Of a stretch of DNA of 64,000 nt, positions 1-9,582 are shown in pieces (positions within the stretch are counted from its first letter, which is position 1; each line of letters opens with the position of its first letter). The position numbers and the translations under genes were made by a program. A model generated the notes under the pieces. The model worked only from the letters and a program-made list of their open reading frames with translations. It ran no database searches and had not been told where the DNA came from. The stretch spans positions 1,743,777-1,807,776 of the forward strand of contig CANLVP010000001.1 of the NCBI GenBank assembly GCA_947494675.1, read 5' to 3'. The stretch comes from an uncultured Paracoccaceae bacterium. Lineage in GTDB: Bacteria; Pseudomonadota; Alphaproteobacteria; Rhodobacterales; Rhodobacteraceae.

Positions 1-477
1 GACAGCTACCAATTTCGGCGCGCGACGGCGGAAGACCTGCCGATGCTGGCGGCGTGGCAGGCGACCCCGCATGTAAGCGCGTGGTGGGACGCGGATGACC
101 CTTATGACGCGGACGATCTGGCCGAGCCCAAGGTCGCCCGCTGGATCGTCTCACACGCCGGTCGGCCCTTTGCCTTTCTACAGGATTACACTGTGCATGG
201 CTGGGATACGCATCATTTTGCAGAGCTTCCCAAGGGCACGCGGGGGATCGATCAGTTCATCGGTGAGGCTGAGATGATCGGTGTGGGGCATGGGACGGCC
301 TTTATCGGGGCGCGGATGCAGGCGCTGTTTGCCGATGGTGCGCCGATGATCGCGACCGATCCGCACCCTGACAACGCGCGTGCGATTGCCGTTTATACAA
401 AGCTTGGGTTTCAGCCGATGGGTCCGGCCAAGGAAACCGAATGGGGTCTGATCTTGCCGATGGCGGCGACGCCGTAG
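1..477 (+). CDS. GNAT-family N-acetyltransferase, 5' end outside window
   Basis: The reading frame is open from the first base, so the gene is cut by the window edge; 158 residues are visible. The protein matches the AAC(6')/siderophore-type acetyltransferase pattern: an N-terminal 'FRRAT.EDLP' strand, WW near residue 28, an internal 'GVGHGTAFIGARM' acetyl-CoA pyrophosphate-binding loop, and the closing 'P.NARAIAVYTKLGF' motif of GNAT enzymes. It would transfer an acetyl group from acetyl-CoA to an amine; the substrate cannot be read from the sequence. The family includes aminoglycoside acetyltransferases, but nothing here shows drug modification, so I leave the role open. It ends 76 bases before a LysR gene. 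Confidence 0.85.
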   Translation, partial: DSYQFRRATAEDLPMLAAWQATPHVSAWWDADDPYDADDLAEPKVARWIVSHAGRPFAFLQDYTVHGWDTHHFAELPKGTRGIDQFIGEAEMIGVGHGTAFIGARMQALFADGAPMIATDPHPDNARAIAVYTKLGFQPMGPAKETEWGLILPMAATP

Positions 478-553
478 CGGCGGGCAGGGTATACTCTGGG
501 CGGGGTGACCTTTATGCAGATGGTGTCTTTGCGATAAATAATGTGAATGCCCT

Positions 554-1432
554 ATGACCTTTGAACAAATCCGAACCTTTCTGTGGGTCGCGCGTCTGGG
601 CGGCTTTCGCAAAGCGGCGGAGCGTTTGCATTTGTCGCAACCGGCGGTGTCCACGCGGATTGCCAACCTTGAGCAAGAGCTGCGCGTGACGCTGTTTGAG
701 CGGGGCAGCGGCGATCTTGTCCTGACCAAGCAGGGGACGCTGCTGCTGTCTTATGCCGAGCAGATGCTGTTCGTGGAGGAAGAGATCAAGCAGCGGGTGG
801 CCAACCCCGCAGAGACCGAAGGGCTGTTTCGCATCGGCGCGGCAGAGACGATTGCGCAGGCGTGGCTGCCCGAATTCCTCAAGGCGTTCAGCAAGGCCTA
901 TCCGCGCGTGAACGTGGACCTGACGGTTGACATTTCGCTGAACTTGCGGGCCGCCCTTTTGGAGCGCAGGCTTGATCTGGTGTTCCTGATGGGGCCGGTG
1001 TCCGAGTTTACGGTGGAAAACGTGGCGCTGCCGCCCTTTGCGCTGCATTGGTATCGCGGGGCGGACAATCCGACCACGGATATGACGCAAATTCCGGTGA
1101 TTTCCTATTCCAGCAAAACCCGGCCCTACCGGGAATTGCTGTCCGCACTGTCGCGGGTCGTGGGGCCCAAGGCGCGGGTGTTTGCCTCTGCCTCTTTGTC
1201 CGCGAGCCTCAAGATGATTGCGGCGGGAATCGCCGTAGGCCCCTATCCCAAAGCGTTGGCGGATGAGTTTCTGGCCTCTGGTCAGATCGTCGAGTTCGAC
1301 CCCGGCTTTCAGTCGCAGCCGCTGGAGTTTACGGCGTCTTACCTGTCAGAGCCACGCAGCTTTCTTGTTGAAAACAGTGCAGAAATCGCGCGATCCATCG
1401 CGCTGGAGTGGGATGCAGCACATCCCAAATAG
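554..1432 (+). CDS. LysR-family transcriptional regulator
   Basis: A 292-residue protein of normal LysR length. Residues 2-60 form the winged helix-turn-helix ('FRKAAERLHLSQPAVSTRI'), followed by a linker helix and a periplasmic-binding-protein-like effector domain from about residue 90. The effector is unknown. It lies directly upstream of, and in the same direction as, the DUF1445/TRAP/oxoprolinase operon, and the gap before that operon holds a perfect inverted repeat (1436-1473) that could be its operator. I infer that it controls uptake and breakdown of the operon's substrate. The start follows a weak ribosome site; no competing start is better. Confidence 0.9.
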   Translation: MTFEQIRTFLWVARLGGFRKAAERLHLSQPAVSTRIANLEQELRVTLFERGSGDLVLTKQGTLLLSYAEQMLFVEEEIKQRVANPAETEGLFRIGAAETIAQAWLPEFLKAFSKAYPRVNVDLTVDISLNLRAALLERRLDLVFLMGPVSEFTVENVALPPFALHWYRGADNPTTDMTQIPVISYSSKTRPYRELLSALSRVVGPKARVFASASLSASLKMIAAGIAVGPYPKALADEFLASGQIVEFDPGFQSQPLEFTASYLSEPRSFLVENSAEIARSIALEWDAAHPK

Positions 1433-1435
1433 TTC

Positions 1436-1473
1436 CAAATTATCTATCACCTATGATCCATAATGATAATTTG
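1436..1473. promoter_or_regulatory. Inverted repeat, candidate LysR operator
   Basis: CAAATTATC at 1436-1444 and GATAATTTG at 1465-1473 are perfect reverse complements separated by 20 bases. A second offset pair, TATCTA (1441-1446) and TAGATA (1476-1481), is nested around it. The element fills the A+T-rich gap between the LysR gene and the operon it precedes. Function as an operator is inferred from position only. Confidence 0.4.
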
Positions 1474-1525
1474 AGTAGATAGGCGTTTCCATGTGATGCT
1501 TTGCGCAGATCACCTGGTGCGGCTT

Positions 1526-2368
1526 ATGACTTCACAACCCTTGACCCATTCGGACCTCAAACCCGCCTCTGCATCGCAGGTGCGCGCGGCGATCCGGCGT
1601 GGGTCATATGACGGGCATACGGCAGGTCTGGCTGCCGGAAAGCTGCAATGTAACCTCGCCATTTTGCCGCAGGCCTATGCGCTCGATTTTCTGCGGTTCT
1701 GTCAGCGCAATCCAAAGCCCTGCCCGATTGTCGGGGTCAGCGATACGGGGGATGCGCATCTGCCGACGCTGGGCCATGACATCGACATTCGCAGCGACGT
1801 TTCAAAATACCGCATCTTTCGCGATGGCGTTCTGACGGATGAGGTCACGGATATTTCGGACGTCTGGGCGGATGATCTGGTGACCGTTGCGCTAGGCTGT
1901 TCGTTCACCTTTGAAAACGCGCTTTTGCGCAATGATATTCCGGTCCGTCATATCGAAACGGGTCGCAATGTGCCGATGTATCGCACGACGATTGACCTGA
2001 CCCCTGCGGGCCGGTTTTCGGGGCAGATGGTCGTCACGATGCGACCGATCCCCGAAGGGCAGGTGGCGGAGGCGAAGACGATCAGCAGCGCCTATCCGCA
2101 GGCCCATGGATCACCGATTGCCGTGGGCGACCCTGCGCAGATCGGCATTGCGGATCTGTCCACGCCCGATTGGGGCGATGCGGTTGAGGTGCGGGCAGGC
2201 GAAGTGCCGGTCTATTGGGCCTGCGGTGTCACGCCGCAGAACGTCCTGTTGGACGCGAAACTGCCGCTCTGCATTACGCATTCGCCGGGGCACATGCTGA
2301 TCTCCGACGTCGCGGAAGACGCGGAAACCACCATTCTTTCAAAGCAAAACATCAACAAGGAGAACTGA
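1526..2368 (+). CDS. DUF1445 protein (D-glutamate cyclase-like / putative hydro-lyase)
   Basis: A 280-residue protein with the DUF1445 (PF07286) signature: 'RAAIRRGSYDGHTAG' near the N terminus, 'RFCQRNPKPCP', and a C-terminal 'CGVTPQNV' and 'ITHSPGHMLI.D'. The family includes the N-terminal part of mammalian D-glutamate cyclase, which interconverts D-glutamate and 5-oxo-D-proline; bacterial members are often called putative hydro-lyases. GTG 1493 and ATG 1496 are also in frame, but ATG 1526 places the start where family members begin. It stands first in an operon with a TRAP transporter and a fused 5-oxoprolinase-type enzyme, which fits metabolism of 5-oxoproline or a related cyclic amide. 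The exact reaction is unproven. Confidence 0.8.
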   Translation: MTSQPLTHSDLKPASASQVRAAIRRGSYDGHTAGLAAGKLQCNLAILPQAYALDFLRFCQRNPKPCPIVGVSDTGDAHLPTLGHDIDIRSDVSKYRIFRDGVLTDEVTDISDVWADDLVTVALGCSFTFENALLRNDIPVRHIETGRNVPMYRTTIDLTPAGRFSGQMVVTMRPIPEGQVAEAKTISSAYPQAHGSPIAVGDPAQIGIADLSTPDWGDAVEVRAGEVPVYWACGVTPQNVLLDAKLPLCITHSPGHMLISDVAEDAETTILSKQNINKEN

Positions 2369-2371
2369 GAC

Positions 2372-3403
2372 ATGAAGAAGAAAATTGCACTGCTCATCAC
2401 CACGACCGCGCTGGCGACACCGGCTGTGGCCGAGGACCTGTCTGTTGTCGGTAGCTGGTCGAGCCTGCCGCTACACAACCAATACGAAGCCCCGTTCTGG
2501 AGCAAGACATTGCCAGAAGCCTCGGGCGGCACGATCAATGTGGAGCTGACGACCCATAACGCCATGAGCCTTGGCCTTGGCGATATTTATCCGCTGCTGG
2601 GGCAGGGCGTCTATGACGTCGCCATGACCGTGGCCGACTATGCCGTGGCTGACGCGCCAGAGCTGGAAGGGCTGGACGTGCCATTGATCGCGCTGACCGC
2701 GGATGAGGCCCGCGCGATGGTTGATGCCGCACGGCCCATGGTGGCGGACATTTACCGCGACCGGTTCAATTCGCATGTGCTCGCCATCGCGCCTTATCCG
2801 CCGCAGGTCGTGTTCTGTAACGCCGAAATTGCGGGCCTCGCCGATCTGGAAGGTCTGAAAATCCGCGCCTCTGGCCGGATGACCGCAAAACTGCTGGAAG
2901 CCTTGGGCGCGGAAAGCGTCAGCGTGGGCTTTGGCGAGGTGCCGGGTGCCTTGCAAACCGGGACTGTTGATTGTGCCGTCACCGGTGCCGGGTCAGGCTA
3001 CAGCGCGGGCTGGTGGGAAGTGTCGACACATCTGCTGCCGATCCCGCTGGGCGGCTGGGATTCGGTGGTGACTGCGGTCAACATGGACAAGTGGAACAGC
3101 CTTGACGCCGACACGCAGACGCTGATCTCGGCTGAAGTTGTCAGCGGTTTTGAAGACCCCGCATGGGCCAGCGCGCAGGACGCGCTTGTCAATGATATCG
3201 CCTGCCTGACCGGCAATGGCGACTGCCCATCGGGCGAGGCGCGGTCGATGACGCTTGTGGATGTGACGGACGCAGACTTTGACCGGGCGCGCGATATTCT
3301 GACCAGCGAAGTGCTGCCGGAATGGGCGGAACGTGCGGGCGGTGACTGGGCCGCGCGGTGGAATGCCAGCGTCGGCGAAGTTGTCGGCGTCACCATCAAC
3401 TAA
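2372..3403 (+). CDS. TRAP transporter solute-binding protein (DctP family)
   Basis: A 343-residue periplasmic binding protein. Residues 1-20 are a Sec signal peptide (Lys-rich start, hydrophobic core, cut after 'AVA'). The body has DctP features: 'LTTHNAMSLG', 'GLADLEGLKIRASG' and 'VPGALQTGTVDCAVTG', the last being the segment that normally carries ligand-contacting residues. It captures a carboxylate-bearing ligand for the two permease subunits that follow. It starts 3 bases after the DUF1445 stop with a good GGAG site. The ligand is not known; the neighbouring oxoprolinase-type enzyme suggests 5-oxoproline or a hydantoin-like compound. Confidence 0.92.
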   Translation: MKKKIALLITTTALATPAVAEDLSVVGSWSSLPLHNQYEAPFWSKTLPEASGGTINVELTTHNAMSLGLGDIYPLLGQGVYDVAMTVADYAVADAPELEGLDVPLIALTADEARAMVDAARPMVADIYRDRFNSHVLAIAPYPPQVVFCNAEIAGLADLEGLKIRASGRMTAKLLEALGAESVSVGFGEVPGALQTGTVDCAVTGAGSGYSAGWWEVSTHLLPIPLGGWDSVVTAVNMDKWNSLDADTQTLISAEVVSGFEDPAWASAQDALVNDIACLTGNGDCPSGEARSMTLVDVTDADFDRARDILTSEVLPEWAERAGGDWAARWNASVGEVVGVTIN

Positions 3404-3427
3404 ACGAAGATCAGGGGCGTATCGCAG

Positions 3428-3976
3428 ATGGAACTGAAGATGATACATGGCTTGCGGGTCATCAACAAAGGCGTCGCCCTTGTTGTTGGCTTTGGCTTGT
3501 TGCTGTGCGCAGGATTTGTGCTGGCAGACATCATTATGCGCCAGATCGGTACGTCCTTTGGTGGCACCGAAGAGATCGCGGGCTACGCTATGGCGCTCGC
3601 GACCTCTTGGGGCATGTCCTATACCCTGCTGGAACTGGGGCATGTCCGCATTGATCTGTTGCGCAGCCGCGCCGACAGCTTCAAACGCGCCCTCTTTGAC
3701 GTCTTTTCCATGATCGTCATGTCGGGTGTGATCATCACCATCGCAATCAAGGCCTGGCCCGTGTTGGAACGGTCCATCGTCAACGGATCGCGGGCCAATA
3801 CGCCGCTGGAAACGCCGCTTGTCTGGGTGCAGCTGCCGTGGTTCGCAGGCTGGGTGTGGTTTGCGGTGATGACCACGCTGACGACACTGGCCGCGCTGAG
3901 CCTGTTGCTCAAACGACGCCATGCCGAAACCGAGAGCTTTATCGGGGCCTTTGCAGAACAGGAGACATTGCAATGA
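3428..3976 (+). CDS. TRAP transporter small permease (DctQ family)
   Basis: A 182-residue membrane protein with four predicted hydrophobic segments, the usual DctQ design. Landmarks are 'LADIIMRQIGTSFGGTEEIAGYAM' in segments (read in parts) and 'HVRIDLL' after the second helix. It pairs with the large permease to form a sodium-driven secondary transporter fed by the binding protein upstream. Its stop overlaps the start of the large permease gene (ATGA), a sign of translational coupling. Long antisense frames across it are codon-bias shadows. Confidence 0.9.
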   Translation: MELKMIHGLRVINKGVALVVGFGLLLCAGFVLADIIMRQIGTSFGGTEEIAGYAMALATSWGMSYTLLELGHVRIDLLRSRADSFKRALFDVFSMIVMSGVIITIAIKAWPVLERSIVNGSRANTPLETPLVWVQLPWFAGWVWFAVMTTLTTLAALSLLLKRRHAETESFIGAFAEQETLQ

Positions 3977-5256
3977 TCGGCTATGTCTCGGTCGGGCTGC
4001 TGGGCCTGCTTGCGCTGTCGATCCCGGTGGGCATCGTGCTGTTCCTCCTAGGCTTTGGGATTGATACGTTTTTCTCAAGCTTTCCGCTGACGCGGGGCCT
4101 TGGGAATATGGTGTGGTCGTCGTCCAATTCGGCCACGCTGATCGCCATTCCGTTCTTTGTGCTTCTGGGCGAAATCCTTGTGCGCAGCGGCGTGGCGACC
4201 CGCACCTATGCGGCGCTGGATCGCTGGGTGTCATGGCTGCCCGGTGGCTTGGTGCATGCCAACGTCGCCACGGCCACGATGTTTTCGGCCACCTCAGGGT
4301 CATCGGTCGCGACCGCCGCGACCGTGGCCACGGTGGCCATGCCGCAGGCGGAAAAGCTTGGCTATGACCCCAAGCTTTTTTCCGGGGCGATTGCGGCGGG
4401 CGGCACCCTTGGCATCATGATCCCGCCGTCGATCAACCTGATCGTCTATGGGTTCCTCACGCAATCCTCGATCCCTCAGCTGTTTTTGGCAGGCCTCTTG
4501 CCGGGGCTTGCGCTTGCGCTGGGGTTCATGGCGATCACGGTGATCATTTGCCTGATCCGGCCCGATCTGGGCGGCACCCGGCGCACGTTCCCCTTGGCGC
4601 AGATGTTGCGGGCGCTGATTGATCTGGTGCCGATCCTGATCCTTTTTGGCATGATCGTTGGCTCGATCTACGCAGGCTGGGCCACCCCGACTGAGGCGGC
4701 TGCGGTGGGCGTCGCCGGGTCGTTTGTCATCGCGCTGGTCTTTGGCGGGGTGTCGTGGTCGATGCTGACGCAAAGCCTGACCGGCACCGTCAAGATCACA
4801 TCGATGATCATGCTCATCGTCATCGGCGCGTCGTTCCTGAACTTCACGCTGGCCTCTGCCGGGTTGGGGCGCGAGCTGACGGAGTTTATGACGGGCCTTG
4901 GGCTGACCCCGCTCAAGACGATCCTTGTGGTGGTCGTGTTGTATATCGTGTTGGGGTTCTTTATCGAAACGCTGTCGCTGATGGTGGTCACCATCCCGAT
5001 CATTGTCCCGCTGGTCGTGGCACAAGGCTATGACGTGGTCTGGTTCGGCATCCTGATGATTGTTTTGATCGAAATGGCGCTGATCACGCCGCCCGTTGGA
5101 TTGAACCTTTACGTCGTGCAGGGCGCGCGCAAATCCGGCAGCCTGAATGAGGTGATGCTGGGCGCGCTGCCCTATTGCCTGACCATGTTGGCGATGGCGT
5201 TCTTGCTGATCGCTTTTCCAAGCATCGCTCTCTTTCTGCCAAACGCTTTGCAGTAA
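3973..5256 (+). CDS. TRAP transporter large permease (DctM family)
   Basis: A 427-residue polytopic protein with about twelve hydrophobic segments. Family marks include 'IPFFVLLGEILVRSG', the 'SATSGSSVATAATVATVAMP' segment, 'GGTLGIMIPPSINLIVYG', 'TPTEAAAVGV' and 'ITPPVGLNLYV'. It forms the transport channel of the tripartite system, using a sodium gradient. The frame stays open further upstream, but ATG 3973 overlaps the DctQ stop and begins exactly where DctM proteins start with a hydrophobic helix. It is followed by a 67-base gap with a hairpin before the oxoprolinase-type gene. Confidence 0.93.
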   Translation: MIGYVSVGLLGLLALSIPVGIVLFLLGFGIDTFFSSFPLTRGLGNMVWSSSNSATLIAIPFFVLLGEILVRSGVATRTYAALDRWVSWLPGGLVHANVATATMFSATSGSSVATAATVATVAMPQAEKLGYDPKLFSGAIAAGGTLGIMIPPSINLIVYGFLTQSSIPQLFLAGLLPGLALALGFMAITVIICLIRPDLGGTRRTFPLAQMLRALIDLVPILILFGMIVGSIYAGWATPTEAAAVGVAGSFVIALVFGGVSWSMLTQSLTGTVKITSMIMLIVIGASFLNFTLASAGLGRELTEFMTGLGLTPLKTILVVVVLYIVLGFFIETLSLMVVTIPIIVPLVVAQGYDVVWFGILMIVLIEMALITPPVGLNLYVVQGARKSGSLNEVMLGALPYCLTMLAMAFLLIAFPSIALFLPNALQ

Positions 5257-5283
5257 GAGAACTTCCCTCTAGACCCAAAAGAC

Positions 5284-5304
5284 TGCGGGCATAGGACGCC
5301 CGCA
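5284..5304 (+). promoter_or_regulatory. Intercistronic hairpin
   Basis: TGCGGGC (5284-5290) and GCCCGCA (5298-5304) form a perfect 7-bp stem with a 7-base loop. There is no T-run, so it is more likely an mRNA-stability or partial-attenuation element between the TRAP genes and the enzyme genes than a full terminator. Confidence 0.4.
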
Positions 5305-5323
5305 AACAAAGGAGACCTGACTG

Positions 5324-8300
5324 ATGTGGCAATTCTGGGTAGACCGTGGCGGCACGTTTACAGACATCGTGGCCAAGACACCCGAGGGCGCGTTGCGGAC
5401 GCATAAGCTGCTGTCCGAAAACCCCGAGGTTTACCCCGATGCCGCCGTCCACGGCATTCGTGAATTGCTGGGTCTTGGTGCGGATGACGCCATACCAAAC
5501 GGCCAGATTGGCGCGGTGAAGATGGGCACGACTGTCGCCACCAATGCCCTGTTGGAACGCAAGGGTGAGCGGACCCTGCTGCTGATCACCAAGGGGATGC
5601 GCGACCTGCTGCGCATTGGCTATCAGAACCGTCCACGCCTGTTTGACCTCAATATTGAGCTGCCTGAACTGCTTTATGAAGATGCTGTTGAGATTGAGGA
5701 ACGGATCGGCGCGGATGGTGAGGTCATTGCCGCGCTTGATACGGCCTCTGCCCGCGATGCGTTGTCGCGCGCCTATGATGCGGGCTATCGGTCCGTCGCG
5801 ATTGCGCTGATGCACAGCTACCGGTTTCCGGCGCATGAGCAGACTTTGGGGCAGATGGCCGCGGAGACGGGATTTACCCAAGTGTCGCTGAGCCACGAGG
5901 CCAGCCCGCTGATTAAGATCGTGTCGCGCGGCGATACGGCGGTGGTCGACGCCTATCTGTCGCCGATCCTGCGGCGCTACGTCAAACAGGTGGCCGATGC
6001 CTTGGGCACCGCAAAGGGCGGCTGCGAGCGGTTGATGTTCATGCGCTCAAACGGCGGGCTGACGGATGCGTCACTGTTTGAAGGGCGCGATGCGATTTTG
6101 TCTGGCCCCGCAGGCGGGGTCGTCGGCATGGTCCGCACGGCGGCTGAGCTGGGCTATGACAAGCTGATCGGGTTCGACATGGGCGGCACCTCCACGGATG
6201 TCTGCCACTACGCGGGCGAGTTTGAGCGGAGCTTTGAGACCGAAGTCGCGGGCGTGCGGATGCGCGCGCCGATGATGTCGATCCACACGGTCGCGGCGGG
6301 CGGCGGGTCGATCCTGTCCTACCGCGATGGGCGGATGCAGGTGGGGCCGGAAAGTGCCGGTGCCAATCCTGGCCCTGCCGCCTACCGGCGCGGTGGCCCG
6401 CTGACGGTGACCGATTGCAACGTGCTGCTGGGCAAGCTGCAGCCCGATCTGTTCCCGCCGGTCTTTGGCCCCAATGCGGACCAGCCCCTGGATGCCGACG
6501 TCGTACGAGAGAAATTCGCAGTCCTGGCGCAAGAGATCGGCAGCGACATGTCGGTCGAAGAAATGGCCGAAGGGTTCCTGCGGATCGCTGTTGAGAACAT
6601 GGCAAATGCGATCAAGAAGATCAGCGTGCAGCGCGGCTATGACGTGACCAAATACACGATGAATTGCTTTGGTGGCGCGGGCGGGCAGCACGCCTGTCTG
6701 GTGGCCGATGCGCTGGGGATGGAAAGTGTCTTTATCCACCCCTTTGCCGGTGTCTTGTCGGCCTTTGGCATGGGGCTCGCCGACGTGCGGGCGATGCGGG
6801 AGCACCAGTTTGGCATGGCGATTGATCAGGTCGCAGAGGCGGAGGCGGTGCTGGCGCGCCTGATCGCGGACGCCGAGTCGGAGGTAACCGGTCAGGGCAT
6901 TCCGGCCGCGCAGATCACGACTGTCACGATGGCGCATATCCGGCCCGATGGTGCGCAGCAAACGCTTGAGGTGCCGTTTGGGTCGCAGGCAGAGATGACC
7001 AAAGCCTTTGAAACCGCACACCTGCAACGCTTTGGCTTTGTCCCCGAAAACGCAGCACTTCTGATCGATGTCTTGACCGCAGAGGCCATTGGCGCGACGG
7101 GTGAGACCGTAACATTGCCCGATGCGGGGCAGGCCTCGGGTGCCGCACAAAGCACCAAAATGTGGTCCAGCGGCACGCTGCGCGATGTGCCGGTGATTGA
7201 CCGGACGACGATGTGTATGGGCGAAGTCGTTGAGGGCCCCGCCATCATCACGGAACCCACCGGCACCAATATTGTCGAACACGGCTGGCAGGCCGAATGT
7301 GTCAGCGGCGGCAACCTGATCCTGCGCCGCACCACAGCCGTCGCGCGGCAAGAGGCGATTGGCACATCGGTTGATCCGGTGATGCTTGAGGTCTTCAACA
7401 ACCTCTTCATGTCGATTGCCGATCAGATGGGGGCGACGCTGGCCAATACGGCCTATTCGGTCAACATCAAGGAACGCTACGATTTTTCCTGCGCGATCTT
7501 TGATGAAGCGGGCGATCTGGTGGCCAATGCGCCGCATGTTCCGGTGCACCTTGGCAGCATGTCCGAAAGCGTGCGGGTGATCCTGCGCCAGAACGCGGGC
7601 AAGATCCGCCCCGGCGATGTGTTCATGATGAACAACCCGTTTAATGGCGGCACCCATTTGCCCGACGTGACGGTGATCACGCCTGTCTTTGATGATGTGG
7701 GCGAACGGATCATCTACACGGTCGCAAGCCGGGGCCACCACGCCGATATCGGCGGCAAAACCCCTGGGTCTGCACCGCCCGACAGCCGCGTGATCGGCGA
7801 AGAAGGCGTGCTGATCGACAACTTCCTGCTGGTGCAGCAAGGCCAGTTGCGGGATGCGCAAACGCGGGAATTGCTGGGTTCCGGCCCCTACCCCTGCCGT
7901 AATATCGATCAGAATATGGCCGATCTGTCGGCACAGATTGCCGCCAATGCCACCGGTGCGGCTGAGCTGACCAAGATCACCCGGCAGTTTGGTCTGGACA
8001 CCGTGCATGCCTATATGACCCACGTGCAGGACAACGCCGAAGAAAGCGTGCGCCGCGTGCTGGATGTGCTGCGGGATTGCGATTTCACCTATCCGCTCGA
8101 CAGTGGCGATCAGATCAAGGTGGCGATCACGGTTGATAAAGCGGCGCGACAGGCGACCATCGATTTCACCGGCACCTCTGGCCAGTCAGAGTTCAACTAT
8201 AACGCGCCCATGGCGATTTGCCGCGCGGTGGTTTTGTATGTCTTCCGCACCCTCGTGGGCAGCGATATTCCGATGAACGAAGGGTGCCTGAAGCCGCTGA

Positions 8301-8905
8301 ACCTGATCGTGCCCGAGGGCAGTATGATCAACCCCGAGGCCCCTGCGGCCGTGATCTCGGGCAATACCGAGGTCAGCCAGGCCATTGCCGATACGCTTTA
8401 TGGCGCGCTGGGCGTGATCGCAGGCAGCCAAGGTACGATGAACAACTTTGTCTACGGCAACGACGTGCATCAAAACTACGAAACCATCTGTGGCGGCACC
8501 GGTGCGGGCGACGGGTTTGATGGCACAAGTGCGGTGCACAGCCATATGACCAACACCCGCATGACCGACCCCGAGGTTCTGGAAACCCGGTTCCCGGTGC
8601 GGGTGGATGAATTTTCGATCCGCCAAGGCTCTGGCGGGGAAGGCGCGTTCACAGGCGGGAACGGCATCGTCCGACGCTTGCGCTTTCTTGAGCCGATGAC
8701 GGTCACGGTGCTGTCGTCACATCGCAAGGTCCCGCCACATGGGGCTGCGGGCGGTAGTGCGGCGGCGCTGGGCGAAAACAGCGTGGAGCGCGCTGATAGG
8801 CGGGTTGAGGCCTTGCAAGGCAATGATGAGACGCAAGTGGCCGCGGGCGACGTGTTTGTGATGAAGACACCCGGCGGCGGTGGCTATGGGAAGGTCGCGA
8901 AATGA
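5324..8905 (+). CDS. Fused hydantoinase/5-oxoprolinase (HyuA-HyuB)
   Basis: A 1193-residue protein that joins both oxoprolinase/hydantoinase subunits in one chain. The HyuA-like half starts at once with '[13 protein letters not shown]' (ATP-binding fold), then '[15 protein letters not shown]', '[10 protein letters not shown]' and '[11 protein letters not shown]'. The HyuB-like half begins near residue 683 ('[16 protein letters not shown]', 'HVPVHLGSM', '[12 protein letters not shown]', '[10 protein letters not shown]'). Family members hydrolyse 5-oxoproline or hydantoins with ATP. Eukaryotic 5-oxoprolinase has the same fused layout. A strong GGAGA site precedes ATG 5324. The operon context (TRAP uptake, DUF1445 cyclase-like protein, DUF2848) supports a cyclic-amide substrate; 5-oxoproline is my best guess. 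Confidence 0.9.
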   Translation: MWQFWVDRGGTFTDIVAKTPEGALRTHKLLSENPEVYPDAAVHGIRELLGLGADDAIPNGQIGAVKMGTTVATNALLERKGERTLLLITKGMRDLLRIGYQNRPRLFDLNIELPELLYEDAVEIEERIGADGEVIAALDTASARDALSRAYDAGYRSVAIALMHSYRFPAHEQTLGQMAAETGFTQVSLSHEASPLIKIVSRGDTAVVDAYLSPILRRYVKQVADALGTAKGGCERLMFMRSNGGLTDASLFEGRDAILSGPAGGVVGMVRTAAELGYDKLIGFDMGGTSTDVCHYAGEFERSFETEVAGVRMRAPMMSIHTVAAGGGSILSYRDGRMQVGPESAGANPGPAAYRRGGPLTVTDCNVLLGKLQPDLFPPVFGPNADQPLDADVVREKFAVLAQEIGSDMSVEEMAEGFLRIAVENMANAIKKISVQRGYDVTKYTMNCFGGAGGQHACLVADALGMESVFIHPFAGVLSAFGMGLADVRAMREHQFGMAIDQVAEAEAVLARLIADAESEVTGQGIPAAQITTVTMAHIRPDGAQQTLEVPFGSQAEMTKAFETAHLQRFGFVPENAALLIDVLTAEAIGATGETVTLPDAGQASGAAQSTKMWSSGTLRDVPVIDRTTMCMGEVVEGPAIITEPTGTNIVEHGWQAECVSGGNLILRRTTAVARQEAIGTSVDPVMLEVFNNLFMSIADQMGATLANTAYSVNIKERYDFSCAIFDEAGDLVANAPHVPVHLGSMSESVRVILRQNAGKIRPGDVFMMNNPFNGGTHLPDVTVITPVFDDVGERIIYTVASRGHHADIGGKTPGSAPPDSRVIGEEGVLIDNFLLVQQGQLRDAQTRELLGSGPYPCRNIDQNMADLSAQIAANATGAAELTKITRQFGLDTVHAYMTHVQDNAEESVRRVLDVLRDCDFTYPLDSGDQIKVAITVDKAARQATIDFTGTSGQSEFNYNAPMAICRAVVLYVFRTLVGSDIPMNEGCLKPLNLIVPEGSMINPEAPAAVISGNTEVSQAIADTLYGALGVIAGSQGTMNNFVYGNDVHQNYETICGGTGAGDGFDGTSAVHSHMTNTRMTDPEVLETRFPVRVDEFSIRQGSGGEGAFTGGNGIVRRLRFLEPMTVTVLSSHRKVPPHGAAGGSAAALGENSVERADRRVEALQGNDETQVAAGDVFVMKTPGGGGYGKVAK

Positions 8906-8928
8906 GCGGTGCGGCAGGAGGGATTGGG

Positions 8929-9582
8929 ATGAAGTTTTCCACCGGGGCAGAGCAGATTGAGCCACAGGTCGGGCACCTTGTTGTCGCAGGTTGGACAGGC
9001 CGCGATCAGGCTGCCGTGCAGCATCATATCGATGAGCTTGCGGCACTTGGGGTCGCCCCGCCCTCAACGACCCCGCTGTTCTACCGCGTCTCGCACGCAT
9101 TGCTGACGCAGGCGGAAACCATCGAAGTTCTGGGGCCAAATTCTTCGGGCGAGGCAGAGCCACTTCTGATCAATCACGGCGGCAAGCTGTGGCTTGGCCT
9201 GGCCTCTGATCACACGGACCGCAAGCTGGAGGCCACGTCGGTCGCCGCGTCAAAGCAGGCCTGCGCAAAGGTCTGTGCCACGGATGTGTGGGATTTTGAC
9301 GCGCTGCGGGACCATGTTGATCAGATCGCACTGCGGTCGTGGATCAAAGAGGGTGCGGATTGGGTGCTTTATCAAAAGGGGCATCTGGATCAGATCCTGC
9401 CACTTACAACACTTAGCCCAGAGATCGAGAGTTTCGATCAATCGGCAATGCTCTGCGGGACGCTTCCGGCCATTGGTGGCGTGCGACCGGCGGCGGATTT
9501 CAAGGCGGAATTGTATGATCCGGTTACGGACCGGCGCATCACGCTGCATTACCGCGCGACATGGCTGGAAGAGGTCAGCTGA
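8929..9582 (+). CDS. DUF2848 protein
   Basis: A 217-residue protein with the DUF2848 (PF11010) pattern: 'VAGWTGRDQAAVQHHIDELAALGV', read in parts, then 'STTPLFYRVS' and 'GEAEPLLI', with a central 'GLASDHTDR' and a conserved 'SKQACAK' stretch. This resembles the fumarylacetoacetase-hydrolase-like C-terminal fold, but the function is unknown. An ATG at 8902 overlaps the stop of the previous gene, but ATG 8929 has a perfect AGGAGG (8916-8921) seven bases upstream and matches the family start, so I chose it. It is the last gene of the operon and converges on the AraC gene with an 8-base overlap. Confidence 0.85.
   Translation: MKFSTGAEQIEPQVGHLVVAGWTGRDQAAVQHHIDELAALGVAPPSTTPLFYRVSHALLTQAETIEVLGPNSSGEAEPLLINHGGKLWLGLASDHTDRKLEATSVAASKQACAKVCATDVWDFDALRDHVDQIALRSWIKEGADWVLYQKGHLDQILPLTTLSPEIESFDQSAMLCGTLPAIGGVRPAADFKAELYDPVTDRRITLHYRATWLEEVS

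Noticed and set aside
2993..4303. 436-codon open frame antisense to the TRAP transporter genes
   Set aside because: Spans three real genes on the other strand, with no ribosome site and composition typical of a codon-bias shadow.
6071..8023. 650-codon open frame antisense to the fused oxoprolinase gene
   Set aside because: It is rich in His, Arg and Gly, shows no domain, and lies opposite a gene with a firm family match. Third-position G/C bias keeps such antisense frames open.
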